Assembly (NCBI RefSeq): GCF_001043915.1
Contig: NZ_LABX01000013.1
Coordinates: forward strand, 1-37,340
Reading direction: 5' to 3'
Length of the DNA stretch: 37,340 bases
DNA from: Methylobacterium aquaticum
GTDB taxonomy: Bacteria; Pseudomonadota; Alphaproteobacteria; Rhizobiales; Beijerinckiaceae
In this document: positions 16,105 to 23,374 of the stretch, one piece after another
How the letters are laid out: each line of letters opens with the position of its first letter
Position numbering within the stretch: position 1 is the stretch's first letter
The notes under the pieces: model-generated
Databases searched by the model: none
Told to the model about the DNA's origin: nothing
What the model saw: only the letters and a program-made list of their open reading frames with translations
Program-made: the position numbers and the translations under genes

Positions 16105-16545
16105 CTAGTCGCCGATGCCGTCCCGGCCCTGGACGGCCATCAGGGTGGCGGTGAGGAGCGCGACGAGCCGCTCGCCCCCTTGCGCCTCGGCGAAGACCTC
16201 GGCCTGCGCCAGGGTCAGGGTGCGTCCGGCCTTCACCACCCGGCCCCGGGCCAGGATGCGCGTTCCAGCCGCCGGGGCGAGCAGGTTGATCTTGAACTCC
16301 GCCGTGAGCACGCCGGCACCGGGCGGCATCAGGGTCAGGGCGGCGTAGCCCGCTGCGCTGTCGGCGATGGCACTCACCGCCCCGGCATGGACGAAGCCGT
16401 GCTGCTGCGACACCGCCGGCCCGGGGACGAGCGCGATCTCGACCGTGCCGGGCGACACGGTGCCGAGGCTGGCCCCGAGGGTCCGCATCAGGCCCTGCCT
16501 CTCGAAGCTCGCGCGCACGCGCGCCTCGGGTGTCTGGTCGGTCAC
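16105..16545 (-). CDS. PaaI-family hotdog thioesterase
   Basis: A single hotdog-fold acyl-CoA thioesterase of 146 aa. The catalytic helix region reads QQHGFVHAGAVSAIADSAAGYAA, with the Gly and Asp positions expected of the PaaI-like (4HBT) family, followed by LTAEFKINLLAPA. The start is the GTG at 16545, preceded by a strong AGGGAGGGG ribosome-binding site; the longer upstream frame lacks one. It is divergent from a second hotdog gene at 16632. It lies about 4.5 kb from the paa genes. PaaI-type enzymes in that pathway release dead-end CoA esters, so a supporting role is possible, but the substrate cannot be read from sequence. Confidence 0.85.
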   Translation of the reverse strand: MTDQTPEARVRASFERQGLMRTLGASLGTVSPGTVEIALVPGPAVSQQHGFVHAGAVSAIADSAAGYAALTLMPPGAGVLTAEFKINLLAPAAGTRILARGRVVKAGRTLTLAQAEVFAEAQGGERLVALLTATLMAVQGRDGIGD

Positions 16546-16631
16546 GGGCCCCTCCCTGTCGATTTCTTGGTAAGGGACGGTTGAGGCATGGCCGCGCCCG
16601 CCCTGTCCAGCGCCCAATTTCCGAGACGCTC

Positions 16632-17063
16632 ATGACCCTCCCCGATTCCGATCCGGCCGGCTGGCGCCCCTTCGACGATCCGGGTTTCCTCTCCCTGGTC
16701 GGCCCGGTCCTGCTGCGCGAGGAGGGCGAGGCGGTCAGCTTCGCGTTCCGGGCCGAGCCCAAGCACGCCAACCTGATCGGCGTGGTGCAGGGCGGCATGA
16801 TGATGACCTTCGCCGACCGGGCTCTCGGCTTTGCCGCCATGCGGGCCGCCGGTGGGGCGAACTGCGTCACGGTGCAGTTCGAGATGCAGTTCATCTCGGC
16901 CGGCCGGATCGGCGAGACGATCACGATGACGCCCGAGGTGGTGCAGCGCACGCAGAGCCTGGTCTTCCTGCGCGGCGACGCGGTGTGCGGCGGGCGCATC
17001 GTCGCCACCGCCACCGGAATCTGGAAGATCCTGCGCCGCAGGCCCGAGTCGAACCCGGCCTGA
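16632..17063 (+). CDS. PaaI/YiiD-like hotdog thioesterase
   Basis: A second hotdog-fold thioesterase, 143 aa, starting at the ATG at 16632 (MTLPDSDPAGWRPFDDPGF). The conserved segment LIGVVQGGMMMTFADRALG carries the family HGG-like turn, with VQGG in place of the common VHGG. The helix Asp (FAD) is kept. Then follow VTVQFEMQFISAGRIGE and a C-terminal strand. It has low similarity to the divergent thioesterase at 16105 beyond the fold, so it is not a recent duplicate. Its stop is 8 bp from the stop of the convergent TadG-like gene. Substrate unknown. Confidence 0.82.
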   Translation: MTLPDSDPAGWRPFDDPGFLSLVGPVLLREEGEAVSFAFRAEPKHANLIGVVQGGMMMTFADRALGFAAMRAAGGANCVTVQFEMQFISAGRIGETITMTPEVVQRTQSLVFLRGDAVCGGRIVATATGIWKILRRRPESNPA

Positions 17064-17071
17064 CGTTGGCG

Positions 17072-18580
17072 TCAGTTGGTGAGCGCCGGGCGGGCGCTGG
17101 TGGGACCGAGCCCCTGCGGCACCGGCACCTTGCTGGCATTGTAATTCGCGTTGACGACAAGGCGCGGCGCCTGCGACAGCGCCACCTTGCGGACGACGAT
17201 GGCGGTGTATTCCGACTGATCGGCGACGACCTGGTTGGCGGAGACCACGAAGGTGCCGCGCGGCATGTAGATCGTGCCGACGAGGCGGCGCGCGTTGTCG
17301 CTCATGACCTCGAACGACCGGCCTGCCGGAGCGCTGCGATCCTCGAAGAACAGCAGGCCCGCCAGCGCGTCGTCCGTCGGTGCGCTGAGCGAGACGCTTG
17401 AGCGGGGCATAAACTGCAGCGGGCGGGCGACGCCGTCGTAGTCCGGCGGGACCGTACCGGTGAAGTAGAAGCCCACGCCGTCACCGTTCAGCGACGCCGG
17501 CGGGAGAGATGAAGGCCCCATCGGGCAATGCAGTTGAGATTTGACAGGCGGAGGAACATCGTTGTGATAGCACAGGCACGAGGCTTGCCCGTGCTCGGGG
17601 TGCCCTGGCACCAGGCTGTCCGTCCCGACCACGAGGGGTCCGTCCTTCATGACGTAAATGCCGGGATTGAGCTTGACGACCGCGCCCGATGTGAGGATGA
17701 GCCCGCCGCAATACGTCCCGGGATTGAGAACCTCGCTCCAGCTTCCCACCAGCTTGTTGTTGTACGTGCAGCCCCCCACCGGAGGGGCGGCGCGTCCCGC
17801 GAGCGGATCCTTGATGGCCGGACAACCAGTGATCGGCACCGGCTGGTAGCGCTGCGAGGGACCGGCATAGCCCCCGACGGCGCACGACTTCAGCGCGGCG
17901 AGTTGTGAGGCGTCGCGCGCGTCGATCGCCGCGGCGGCGCTGGACATCGCGTAGACCGAGCAATTGCTCGCCGAGATCCGGGCGCTGTCGCGCAGACCGA
18001 TGGCGTCCGCCGACGACCCGTCCAGCGCCACGACGCAGACCCGGGACGTCCCGACGATCTCGGCCGTCGCCTGGACGGAGATGTCCGTCAGATACGGCGT
18101 GACGAACTTGGTCATGATCGCGCGCTTGCGCTGCGACAGGGTCACCGTCACGCCCGTGGGCGGCAGGTCGCGGTCGTTGGCCAGGGTCGTCGTGTAGGGA
18201 TCGTCCGGGTTCGCCACCGGCTTGCGATAGACCGGCTCGGTCGCCACCGCGATCGGATCTCCGCCGAGCTTGTCCGCCGCCAGGCTGCGCACCTGGCCTT
18301 CCGCGACGGCCTGCGCCCGGCCCCGGTCGAAACCGGCGACCTGCATGTCGGAGACGACGGCGAGCGCCGTCGCGTCGACGATGGCCTGGAGCTGCTGCTT
18401 GCGGACCAGCCACGTCGCATAATCGACGCCAAATCCGACGCTTCCCATCACGATGGGAAACAGGATCGCGAGCACGAAGGCGACTCCTCCTCCGCGATGA
18501 CAGCAGAAAGCTGCGACTTTAACGACGAGGGCCCGACACATCAGCATCTTGTTCCATGGAGCCCTCACACTAGGAATCAT
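17072..18580 (-). CDS. TadG-like (Flp/Tad pilus-associated) membrane protein
   Basis: A 502-aa protein with an N-terminal membrane segment (GGGVAFVLAILFPIVMGSVGFGVDYATWL, about 30-58) followed by KQQLQAIVDATALAV, the hallmark of TadG/TadE-like pseudopilins with a Flp-type N-terminus. The large remainder is extracytoplasmic, Gly/Ser/Pro-rich, and contains several Cys (for example TGCPAIKDP, GGCTYNN, CLCYHND) that may form disulfides. TadG-type proteins help anchor or assemble Tad pili. No other tad genes are nearby, so it is an orphan copy. Start uncertain: the ATG at 18580 gives the longest frame, but later ATGs (MLMCRALV) would also keep the membrane segment. The upstream 297 bp are notably AT-rich. 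Confidence 0.75.
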   Translation of the reverse strand: MIPSVRAPWNKMLMCRALVVKVAAFCCHRGGGVAFVLAILFPIVMGSVGFGVDYATWLVRKQQLQAIVDATALAVVSDMQVAGFDRGRAQAVAEGQVRSLAADKLGGDPIAVATEPVYRKPVANPDDPYTTTLANDRDLPPTGVTVTLSQRKRAIMTKFVTPYLTDISVQATAEIVGTSRVCVVALDGSSADAIGLRDSARISASNCSVYAMSSAAAAIDARDASQLAALKSCAVGGYAGPSQRYQPVPITGCPAIKDPLAGRAAPPVGGCTYNNKLVGSWSEVLNPGTYCGGLILTSGAVVKLNPGIYVMKDGPLVVGTDSLVPGHPEHGQASCLCYHNDVPPPVKSQLHCPMGPSSLPPASLNGDGVGFYFTGTVPPDYDGVARPLQFMPRSSVSLSAPTDDALAGLLFFEDRSAPAGRSFEVMSDNARRLVGTIYMPRGTFVVSANQVVADQSEYTAIVVRKVALSQAPRLVVNANYNASKVPVPQGLGPTSARPALTN

Positions 18581-18877
18581 TCCGTAAAGGCAACATTAAC
18601 ATGACCGCAATCGTCAAAGAGACACAACCGGTGAATTCAACCTCAGGTTATCCTAATAACGGGAACCGAATCAAATTTTACCGATCCAAGTCTGTCGAGA
18701 CTGACAGAGCGACGACCTGAGACAGGGGTGCACACCGAGCCGACCGCAACTGCCGCGCCGCAGGAGACCCCCGCGCAGGGCAGGACCGCGCAAGACGGCC
18801 ATCGAACGGGAGCCGGCGGCCACTCTCCTGCGCCGGCGCGCCTGCACAACCCGCCCGGATCCGCTATGTAGGGACCG
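18581..18877. other. AT-rich divergent promoter region
   Basis: About 300 bp between the TadG-like gene and the DUF1285 operon. The first 140 bp (to about 18720) are far more AT-rich than the surroundings. On the minus strand a TTGACG (18612-18617) is a possible -35 element for the TadG-like gene. CTGTC and GACAG near 18692-18707 form a short hairpin. No gene or known RNA is recognised. The last 150 bp are normal high-GC sequence. Confidence 0.4.
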
Positions 18878-19492
18878 ATGACGCACGATCCGAACGGTGC
18901 CCCGGCCGCCGGGGTCCTCGAACGCCTGACCGCTGCCCTCGGCGCGGAGGGGAGCCGGCGCGGCCCACCGCCGGTCGACCGCTGGAACCCGGATTATTGC
19001 GGCGAAATCCCGCTGCGCATCGCCGCGGACGGGACCTGGCACTACAATGGCAGCCCGATCACCCGACCGGCCCTGGTCAAGCTCTTCTCGACGATCCTGC
19101 GCCGCGACCCCGACGGACGCACCGTGCTGGTGACCCCGGTGGAACGGGTCGGGATCGAGGTCGAGGACACGGCCTTCCTGGCGGTCGAGATGGCGGTGGA
19201 GGGCAAGGGCGAGACCCGCGCCATCGCCTTCCGCACCAACCTCGACGACGTCGTGCCCCTCGACGACGCCCATCCCTTGCGGGTCGAACGCGACCGGGAG
19301 GGCGGGTTCAAGCCCGCCATCGCGGTGCGCCACGGCCTCTGGGCCCGTCTCACCCGGGCGCTGGCCTACGACCTCGTGGACCTCTGCGAGGAGCGCGAGG
19401 AGGCGGGCGAACGCTGGCTCGGCCTTGCCGCCGGCGGGCGCTTCCACCGCCTCGCCAAAGCGACCGATCTCGACGCGGCCGACCTGTCGTGA
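18878..19492 (+). CDS. DUF1285 domain protein
   Basis: A 204-aa protein matching DUF1285, with IPLRIAADGTWHYNGSPITRPALVKLFSTILRRDPDG near residues 44-80, then VTPVERVGIEVEDTAFLAVEM. Structures of this family show a small beta-rich fold, but the function is unknown. It is the first gene of a tight operon; its stop overlaps the GTG of the next (Nudix) gene by four bases (GTGA). The same order, DUF1285 then CoA pyrophosphatase, then DUF6111, then CCA tRNA nucleotidyltransferase, is in my recollection conserved in many Rhizobiales. Start at the ATG at 18878, with a weak AGGGA element before it. Confidence 0.88.
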   Translation: MTHDPNGAPAAGVLERLTAALGAEGSRRGPPPVDRWNPDYCGEIPLRIAADGTWHYNGSPITRPALVKLFSTILRRDPDGRTVLVTPVERVGIEVEDTAFLAVEMAVEGKGETRAIAFRTNLDDVVPLDDAHPLRVERDREGGFKPAIAVRHGLWARLTRALAYDLVDLCEEREEAGERWLGLAAGGRFHRLAKATDLDAADLS

Positions 19493-20208
19493 CCGATCTC
19501 GCCGCACCGCAAGTCCCAGGGCCGCAAGTCCCAGGGACTCAAGTTCCAGGGTCTCACGTCCTGGGATCGTCCGCCCTCGACGCCTTCCTGGCCCGCGCCC
19601 GCGACCGGTTGCGGTCGGCGCCGCCGGGCCCGCATGACGACACCTCGAACCCCCGGGGCGACCACGACCTCGAACCCGACGTGCTGGAAGCCGCCCTGTC
19701 GCGCCCGCCCCGGCTCGCCGCGGTACTGGTTCCGGTGGTGCCGCGGGCGGCGGGCGTCGCGGTGCTGTTCACCCTGCGCGCGGCGCATCTGCGCGACCAT
19801 TCCGGCCAGATCGCCTTCCCGGGCGGCAAGATCGATCCCGGCGATCCCTCGCCGCTGGCGGCGGCCCTGCGGGAGGCCCACGAGGAGATCGGCCTCGACC
19901 CGGCGGCCGTGACGCCGCTCGGCTACCTCGACCCCTACCTGTCGGGCACGGGCTTCCTGGTGACGCCGGTGGTCGGGCTGGTGGCGCCGGACGCCGCCTT
20001 GCGCCTCAACCCGCAGGAGGTGGCGGAGGCATTCGAGGTGCCGCTGGACTTCCTGATGAACGTCGCCAACCACGCCCTGCACAGCCGGGAATGGCGCGGG
20101 CGCCAGCGGCGCTACTATGCGATTCCGTTCGGCGAGCGCTACATCTGGGGAGTGACCGCCGGCATCGTGCGCAACCTCTACGACCGGCTCCGCGACGCGG
20201 ACGAGTGA
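19489..20208 (+). CDS. Nudix hydrolase, CoA pyrophosphatase (NudL-like)
   Basis: A 239-aa hydrolase of the Nudix CoA-pyrophosphatase branch. The characteristic block is GQIAFPGGKIDPGD...AALREAHEEIGL (about 106-136), which contains the Nudix box (REAHEEIG). It is followed by LGYLDPYLSGTGFLVTPVVG and a C-terminal RYYAIPFGERYIWGVTAGIV typical of NudL. It likely cleaves CoA or acyl-CoA to phosphopantetheine and 3',5'-ADP. The GTG start at 19489 overlaps the DUF1285 stop. Unusual is an N-terminal extension built from a 15-bp tandem repeat coding for QVPG-containing units (residues 7-26), which precedes the conserved domain and is probably disordered. Confidence 0.92.
   Translation: MTDLAAPQVPGPQVPGTQVPGSHVLGSSALDAFLARARDRLRSAPPGPHDDTSNPRGDHDLEPDVLEAALSRPPRLAAVLVPVVPRAAGVAVLFTLRAAHLRDHSGQIAFPGGKIDPGDPSPLAAALREAHEEIGLDPAAVTPLGYLDPYLSGTGFLVTPVVGLVAPDAALRLNPQEVAEAFEVPLDFLMNVANHALHSREWRGRQRRYYAIPFGERYIWGVTAGIVRNLYDRLRDADE
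19507..19566 (+). repeat. 15-bp in-frame minisatellite, four units
   Basis: Units of 15 bp (CCGCAAGTCCCAGGG) at 19507 and 19522 are identical. Those at 19537 and 19552 are diverged (ACTCAAGTTCCAGGG, TCTCACGTCCTGGGA). They encode PQVPG, PQVPG, TQVPG, SHVLG in the Nudix protein N-terminus. Because the unit is a multiple of three, copy-number changes would keep the frame. Confidence 0.9.
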
Positions 20209-20227
20209 AGATCCCGAGCAAAGACCG

Positions 20228-20485
20228 ATGGCCCGCGCGCTGATCGACGACATCCTGCTGTTCCTGCTCCCCTTCGCGCTGTTCGGGGCATGGCTGGTCC
20301 TGCGCCAGCGCAGCCCGCTGCGCTGGATCCATTGGAGCGACCAGGCCGTGCGGCTCGCCATCGCGGGAGCCGCCCTGGTCATCGCCTCCATCCTGGGGGT
20401 GGCGCTCACCGCCGAGCGGCACCGGGACGGCTTCGTGCCGACCCATCTCGAGAACGGCCGGGTGGTGCCAGGGCAGTTCCGGTGA
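20228..20485 (+). CDS. Small membrane protein, DUF6111 family
   Basis: An 85-aa protein with two hydrophobic segments (about 8-26, DILLFLLPFALFGAWLVL, and about 42-62, VRLAIAGAALVIASILGVAL), so it is an inner-membrane protein. The C-terminal FVPTHLENGRVVPGQF matches what I recall of the DUF6111 family. It lies 19 bp after the Nudix gene and its stop overlaps the GTG start of the CCA gene (GTGA). Conserved placement before cca suggests co-expression; the function is unknown. Confidence 0.85.
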   Translation: MARALIDDILLFLLPFALFGAWLVLRQRSPLRWIHWSDQAVRLAIAGAALVIASILGVALTAERHRDGFVPTHLENGRVVPGQFR

Positions 20486-21789
20486 GCCAGTCCCTCGACG
20501 AGGCCGCGTTGCGGGCGGTGCTGGCGCAGCCGCGCCTCGCCCGGGTGTTCGTCGCCCTCGATGCTGCGGCCGAGGAGACCCGCCTCGTCGGCGGCGCGGT
20601 GCGCGACGCGCTGCTCGGCCGACCGGTCGCCGATATCGACCTTGCCACCACGCTGCTGCCCGAGGCGGTGGTGGCGCAGGCGAATGCTGCCGGCCTCAAG
20701 CCCGTGCCGACCGGCATCGCCCACGGCACCGTGACGGTGGTGGTGGAGGGAGAGCCGTTCGAGGTGACGACCCTGCGCGAGGACATCGAGACCGACGGAC
20801 GCCACGCCGTGGTGCGCTTCGGCCGCGACTTCGCCCGTGACGCCGCCCGGCGCGACTTCACCATCAACGCCCTCTCGGTCACGCCGGATGGCCGCGTGCA
20901 CGACACGGTGGGGGGCCTCGCCGACCTGGCGGCATCCCGGGTGCGGTTCATCGGCGAGGCGCGCCAGCGCATCCGCGAGGATTACCTGCGGGTCCTGCGC
21001 TTCTTCCGCTTCCACGCCCGCTATGGCGCCGGCGCGCCCGATCCGGCGGGGCTCGCCGCGTCGATCGAGGCGCGGGACGGGCTGGCGCTCCTCTCCCGCG
21101 AACGGGTGCGGGGGGAACTCCTGAAGCTCCTTGCCGCCCCGGGCGCGCCCGCCGTCACCGCCGTCCTGTCGCAGACCGGCCTGTTGCAGCGGCTGATCGG
21201 CGGGATCGGCGATCTCGGCCGCCTTGCCCGCCTCGCGGGTGCGGAAACCGACGAAGCCGGGGACGCCAGGCCGGACCCGGTGCGCCGCCTCGCCGCCCTG
21301 GCGGTGCGCTCCGCTTCCGATGCCGAGCGCCTGCGGGAGGGTTTGCGCCTGTCGAAGGCCGAGCATGCGCGGCTCGCCGCTTATGCGGGGGCCGAGGCGT
21401 CCCTCCACGGCGCGTGTGATCCCCTCACGGTCGCGGATCTGCGCCGCCTCGTAGCGGTGCACGGAGCGGAGGCGGCGGTCGATGCCACCCTGGCGCTGAC
21501 GGGGGAGCCGCGGCCGGTGCTGACGCCGGAGGCCGCCGACGCCTTGGCGCGCCTCGCCGCCGGGGCCGACCCGGTGCCGGTCCTGCCGGTCACCGGGGCG
21601 GGTCTGGTCGCGGCGGGCGCCCGGCCCGGCCGCAGCCTCGGCCTGGGCCTCGCGGCGGCGCGCCGAGCCTGGCTCGCGCAGGGATGCCCGACGGACGCGG
21701 AAGCCGCGGCGCATCTGCGCGCGGTCGCCCTCGCGGCCGCCGGCGGAACCCCGGAAGACGCCCCCCGTTCGCCTCCTTTCAAGAACTAA
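20482..21789 (+). CDS. cca: CCA tRNA nucleotidyltransferase
   Basis: A 435-aa class II nucleotidyltransferase of the tRNA CCA-adding / poly(A) polymerase family. Motif A is LVGGAVRDALLGR followed by the metal-binding pair D51-x-D53 (VADIDLA). The RRDFTINAL motif follows at about 123-131, then the RIREDYLRVLRFFRFHARYG block, and a helical C-terminal part typical of tRNA-binding body and tail domains. It adds or repairs the 3' CCA end of tRNA; bacterial poly(A) polymerase is the main alternative, but the operon context favours CCA activity. GTG start, coupled to DUF6111. Its stop codon's last base is the first base of a B-type repeat. Confidence 0.92.
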   Translation: MSQSLDEAALRAVLAQPRLARVFVALDAAAEETRLVGGAVRDALLGRPVADIDLATTLLPEAVVAQANAAGLKPVPTGIAHGTVTVVVEGEPFEVTTLREDIETDGRHAVVRFGRDFARDAARRDFTINALSVTPDGRVHDTVGGLADLAASRVRFIGEARQRIREDYLRVLRFFRFHARYGAGAPDPAGLAASIEARDGLALLSRERVRGELLKLLAAPGAPAVTAVLSQTGLLQRLIGGIGDLGRLARLAGAETDEAGDARPDPVRRLAALAVRSASDAERLREGLRLSKAEHARLAAYAGAEASLHGACDPLTVADLRRLVAVHGAEAAVDATLALTGEPRPVLTPEAADALARLAAGADPVPVLPVTGAGLVAAGARPGRSLGLGLAAARRAWLAQGCPTDAEAAAHLRAVALAAAGGTPEDAPRSPPFKN

Positions 21790-21959
21790 TACCAACGGTC
21801 GTTGACAACGACCTTTGGTCCCGTTCTCGAATTTTCGCCAAGCCCAAGGTCCCGGACATCTGGGCTTGGCATCGACACTTCGCGATGGAGCAACGGCCGC
21901 GTCGATCTCGGGCCTGCCCGAGATCGAATCGATGCGTCAGCATTTTCGGCCGTTGGTAT
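21789..21959 (+). repeat. B-type dispersed repeat, long variant (171 bp)
   Basis: Begins ATACCAACGG and ends CCGTTGGTAT, a perfect 10-bp terminal inverted repeat. Internal hairpins: GGTCGTTG/CAACGACC (about 21797-21812), a large stem with GCCAAGCCCA pairing to TGGGCTTGGC (21837-21870), and GATCTCGGG pairing to CCCGAGATC (21903-21924). The first base is the last base of the cca stop codon. It is longer than the other copies because hairpin 3 is expanded. Confidence 0.88.
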
Positions 21960-22317
21960 AACATTGCCGGGCTCGCCCGGGGAGAGGACCGGGATGACGC
22001 GGATCGCGATGGTGTTCAGGCCGGCGGCCCTGTCCCGCCTGGCGAACGGGGCGCGCCAGAGGCAGCAGGCCAAACCACCGTGACCGACGCGGACCTGACC
22101 AGACCCGGTCGAGGCCGGGCCGGCCGCGCGGCATGGCCGAGCCGCGAGGCGGCCGTCCGGGGAATCCCCCTCGGGACGTTCCGGAGGGGATCGGTTTGCC
22201 GCCGGATGGGTTATGATGCCTGGCCGCCGCGGGCCCGCTTCGTGCGTCGCCCTTACAGCCGCGCGAGGCGCCCCGGAGCCCCGGCCCGCGGTGCCGCCTG
22301 ATGGAGACCGACGACCG
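21960..22317. other. Intergenic region upstream of the DUF4198 gene
   Basis: About 360 bp with no convincing gene. A possible 29-codon reading frame (ATG at 21994, stop at 22083) has a good GGAGAGGA sequence before it but no recognisable product. No riboswitch signature that I could recognise is present. Promoters for the downstream gene presumably lie here. Confidence 0.35.
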
Positions 22318-23091
22318 ATGCTGCCTCTGCTCCGTCCCGCCCTGGCCGCCGCCCTTCTCCTCGGGGCCTCGCGGCCCGGCGGCGCGCACGAGCTGTGGCT
22401 GACGCTCAGCACCGTCGAGCCGGTCCCGCAGGTCCGGGTCAATTACGGCCGGGCCTCGAAGCGCGAGGCGCCGCATGCGCCTCAGCTCATCCAGCTCGTC
22501 GCCCTGACGCAGGACGGGAGCACGGACCTGCGCGCCGGCCTCAAGCCCGCCCCGGCGGACGTGCCCCCGGCCCTGCTGGCGCCGCTCGGCACGAAGCCAG
22601 GCCGCTTTCTGGCCGCCGCGACCTACGATGCCGGCTTCTGGACGACTCTGCGCGACGGCACCCGCCTCCAGGCCAGCCGGCGCCTGGTGCCCGATGCCCG
22701 CGAGGGCCGCTGGTCGGTGAAATACGCCAAGGCCGCCTTCGGCCCCGGGGCGCCGTGGCTGCGGGTGGTCGGCCACATGCTGGAGATCGTGCCGGTCGAG
22801 GTCCCGGGCCCGACCGCGGGAGCGATCCGGGTGCGGGTGCTGTTCCGCGGCGCCCCCCTGCCGGGGGCCGATCTCCTTTACGGCGACAGCGGCATGGAAC
22901 CGGAGCGGGCCGGAATGCCGGCCTACACCACCGATGCGGAGGGCATCGCCACGGTGCCGATCCGCAAGGCCGGCAGCCAGGTGCTCACGGTGACCCAGAC
23001 GGTGAGCCCGTCGGCCACCCCGACCCTCGCCGACGAGGATGTCTACACCGCGACCTTCGCGTTCCGGCTCGACGAGCCGTCGGTGAACTGA
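22318..23091 (+). CDS. Secreted DUF4198 domain protein
   Basis: A 257-aa exported protein. The signal peptide is MLPLLRPALAAALLLGASRPGGA, with mature HELWL. The His directly after the cleavage region (AHELW) is characteristic of DUF4198 proteins, some of which accompany nickel or cobalt uptake systems and bind metal periplasmically. The C-terminal half reads IRVRVLFRGAPLPGADLLYG...AYTTDAEGIATVPI, an immunoglobulin-like beta fold. No transporter gene is adjacent, so the link to metal transport is only family-based. The start is chosen by the signal peptide. The stop codon's last base begins a B-type repeat. Confidence 0.8.
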   Translation: MLPLLRPALAAALLLGASRPGGAHELWLTLSTVEPVPQVRVNYGRASKREAPHAPQLIQLVALTQDGSTDLRAGLKPAPADVPPALLAPLGTKPGRFLAAATYDAGFWTTLRDGTRLQASRRLVPDAREGRWSVKYAKAAFGPGAPWLRVVGHMLEIVPVEVPGPTAGAIRVRVLFRGAPLPGADLLYGDSGMEPERAGMPAYTTDAEGIATVPIRKAGSQVLTVTQTVSPSATPTLADEDVYTATFAFRLDEPSVN

Positions 23092-23215
23092 GACCGACGG
23101 TCGTTGAAAACGATCTTTGGTTCCGTTCTCGAATTGTCGCCAAACCTTTGGCTTGAAATCGAAAATTCGAGACGGTTGATCGGCCCGATGCGTCCGCATC
23201 GTGGGCCGATGGGAT
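23091..23215 (+). repeat. B-type dispersed repeat (125 bp), diverged ends
   Basis: Begins AGACCGACGG and ends CCGATGGGAT; the terminal repeats are mutated relative to other copies. Internal hairpins are retained: GGTCGTT/AACGATC, TCGAATTGTCG/CGAAAATTCGA enclosing CCAAACC/GGCTTG, and GGCCCGATGC/GCATCGTGGGCC. Its first base is the last base of the DUF4198 stop codon, the same arrangement as at cca. Confidence 0.87.
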
Positions 23216-23239
23216 GAGATCCACAGGGACCCTGGCGAT

Positions 23240-23292
23240 CGGCCCGGCCATCGCGGGCCGCCGGAGGCGCACGGCCCGCGATGGCCGGGCCG
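23240..23292. terminator. Perfect 21-bp stem hairpin upstream of the GGDEF-EAL gene
   Basis: Positions 23240-23260 and 23272-23292 are exact reverse complements (21 bp; the left arm begins CGGCCCGGCC and ends CGCGGGCCG). The 11-nt loop (CCGGAGGCGCA) contains GGAGG. No T-run follows, so a Rho-independent terminator is possible but not certain. It could also be a cruciform or a binding site. It lies 25 bp after a B-type repeat and 83 bp before the GGDEF-EAL start. Confidence 0.6.
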
Positions 23293-23326
23293 CAATCCTG
23301 AACGGGCGAGTTAACAGTGCGGTCAG

Positions 23327-23348
23327 GTCGATGCGCCATAACATCGAC
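23327..23348. promoter_or_regulatory. Small inverted repeat before the GGDEF-EAL gene
   Basis: GTCGATG (23327-23333) and CATCGAC (23342-23348) are perfect inverted repeats with an 8-bp spacer (CGCCATAA), 26 bp upstream of the preferred ATG. It may be an operator or a hairpin in the 5' leader. Only the repeat itself is seen; the function is inferred. Confidence 0.35.
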
Positions 23349-23374
23349 CCGTGGCGCCGAACCGGGGGCGGTCG

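Noticed and set aside
21994..22083. A 29-codon reading frame with a good GGAGAGGA before it
   Set aside because: There is no recognisable product and no supporting context; short frames with a G-rich leader are common in this sequence.
21786..22442. A 218-codon minus-strand frame over the region upstream of the DUF4198 gene
   Set aside because: It runs through a B repeat and the signal-peptide region of the opposite gene and has no motif.
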